Part shown: piece after piece, positions 63,772 through 64,000 of the stretch
How positions within the stretch are numbered: position 1 is the first letter of the stretch
How the letters are laid out: each line of letters starts with the position of its first letter
Program-made: the position numbers and the translations under genes
The notes under the pieces: model-generated
Told to the model about the DNA's origin: nothing
Databases searched by the model: none
The model's input: only the letters and a program-made list of their open reading frames with translations
NCBI GenBank assembly: GCA_904419525.1
Contig: CAJFRT010000003.1
Span: 55,896-119,895 of the forward strand
Direction of reading: 5' to 3'
Length of the DNA: 64,000 bases
DNA from: Candidatus Gallimonas merdae
Lineage (GTDB): Bacteria; Bacillota; Clostridia; Christensenellales; Borkfalkiaceae

Positions 63772-64000
63772 TTAGATTGTTTGGGAATGAGTTCGGTACC
63801 CAACCGGGCTCATTCCTTTTAATTTGAGAGATATTCTCTCGTTGTTCCAGTAATGAATGTACTCTTTCAGACAGTGGACGAATTCGTCCACTGTCTGGAA
63901 CTTTTCGCCGTAAAACATCTCCACCTTTAACCGTCCGAAAAAGTTCTCCATCACGCTGTTGTCCAGGCAGTTGCCTTTTCGTGACATGCTTTGCAGAATA
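63772..64000 (-). CDS. IS3-family transposase OrfB, C-terminal part
   Basis: The visible 75 codons (ILQSMSRKGNCLDNSVMENF... to ...GMSPVGYRTHSQTI) are the end of the DDE integrase core. The final catalytic Glu is in NSVMENFFGRLKVE, and the YIHYWNNERI block is the usual IS3/IS150 ending. The frame is open up to the window edge, so it is probably complete. The protein moves the element by cut-and-circularise transposition. Confidence 0.93.
   Translation of the reverse strand, partial: ILQSMSRKGNCLDNSVMENFFGRLKVEMFYGEKFQTVDEFVHCLKEYIHYWNNERISLKLKGMSPVGYRTHSQTI

Larger units (their letters stand above)
63739..64000 (-). mobile_element. IS3-family insertion sequence, right end (continues beyond window)
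   Basis: The terminal repeat at 63739 and the C-terminal part of the transposase show an element entering the window from the right, about 33 bp after the ABC exporter stop. Its 5' part is not available. Confidence 0.85.

Overview
The window comes from a Gram-positive, endospore-forming member of the Clostridia with a fairly GC-rich chromosome. The evidence is a spoIIID gene, good TTGACA-N17-TATAAT promoters with strong Shine-Dalgarno sites, a T-box, a tetrahydrofolate riboswitch, a DUF3793-flavodoxin pair, and lipoprotein and LplB/YtcP-type sugar-import genes. A Christensenellales-like lineage would fit, but that is an impression, not a result. Apart from IS and RHS sequence, almost everything is core chromosome. 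Promoter, terminator and start-codon calls were made by eye.

Layout. 1-10.8 kb: a minus-strand glycan-use cluster with a large surface protein, two ABC permeases, a nucleoside-hydrolase-like enzyme, a solute-binding lipoprotein (cut by the window edge), two tandem clan GH-A-like lipoprotein hydrolases and an AraC regulator. 10.8-12.3 kb: a Cys-rich DUF3795 gene with a coupled 41-codon leader ORF, and a YihY-type membrane protein. 12.3-16.5 kb: an AT-richer RHS remnant, in which an RHS-core/toxin tail and its probable immunity gene lie upstream of a truncated YD-repeat block. 16.5-21.3 kb: str operon (rpsL, rpsG, fusA) and tuf. 21.4-26.2 kb, plus strand: pgk, tpiA and gpmI, each with its own promoter. 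26.2-33.8 kb: a long minus-strand operon, lgt-pncB-coiled coil-lspA-RluD-like-pyrR-membrane protein-der-plsY, combining lipoprotein maturation with housekeeping. 33.8-35.9 kb: THF riboswitch plus folT, then DUF421 and DUF4363. 36-40.8 kb: a split 2-hydroxyacyl-CoA dehydratase activase-like system. 41-46 kb: spoIIID and a parE-parC-like pair. 46-50.7 kb: a glycosyltransferase and a type-2 ileS under a T-box with an AUC specifier. 50.7-52.9 kb: ZIP transporter, pyridoxal kinase, 6S RNA. 53-57.6 kb: a pfk-ppx-ppk operon preceded by four 11-bp-phased Pho-box-like repeats. 57.6-58.7 kb: DUF3793-flavodoxin behind twin palindromic operators. 58.7-64 kb: a decayed sugar-binding protein gene, a MarR-controlled heterodimeric ABC exporter, and the end of an IS3-family element.

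How it fits together. The lgt and lspA products would mature the lipoproteins of the glycan cluster. The glycolytic genes pgk, tpiA, gpmI and pfk lie in two separate blocks, and pfk is tied to polyphosphate synthesis and breakdown. The best candidates for undescribed biology are: (i) the apparently phosphate-controlled pfk-ppx-ppk operon, whose Ppx-like protein carries a duplicated AT-hook tail; (ii) the permuted RHS toxin/immunity locus, where the breakpoint coincides with a promoter-like sequence; (iii) two homopolymeric C tracts placed in expression signals next to the AraC gene; and (iv) the twin-operator DUF3793-flavodoxin operon.
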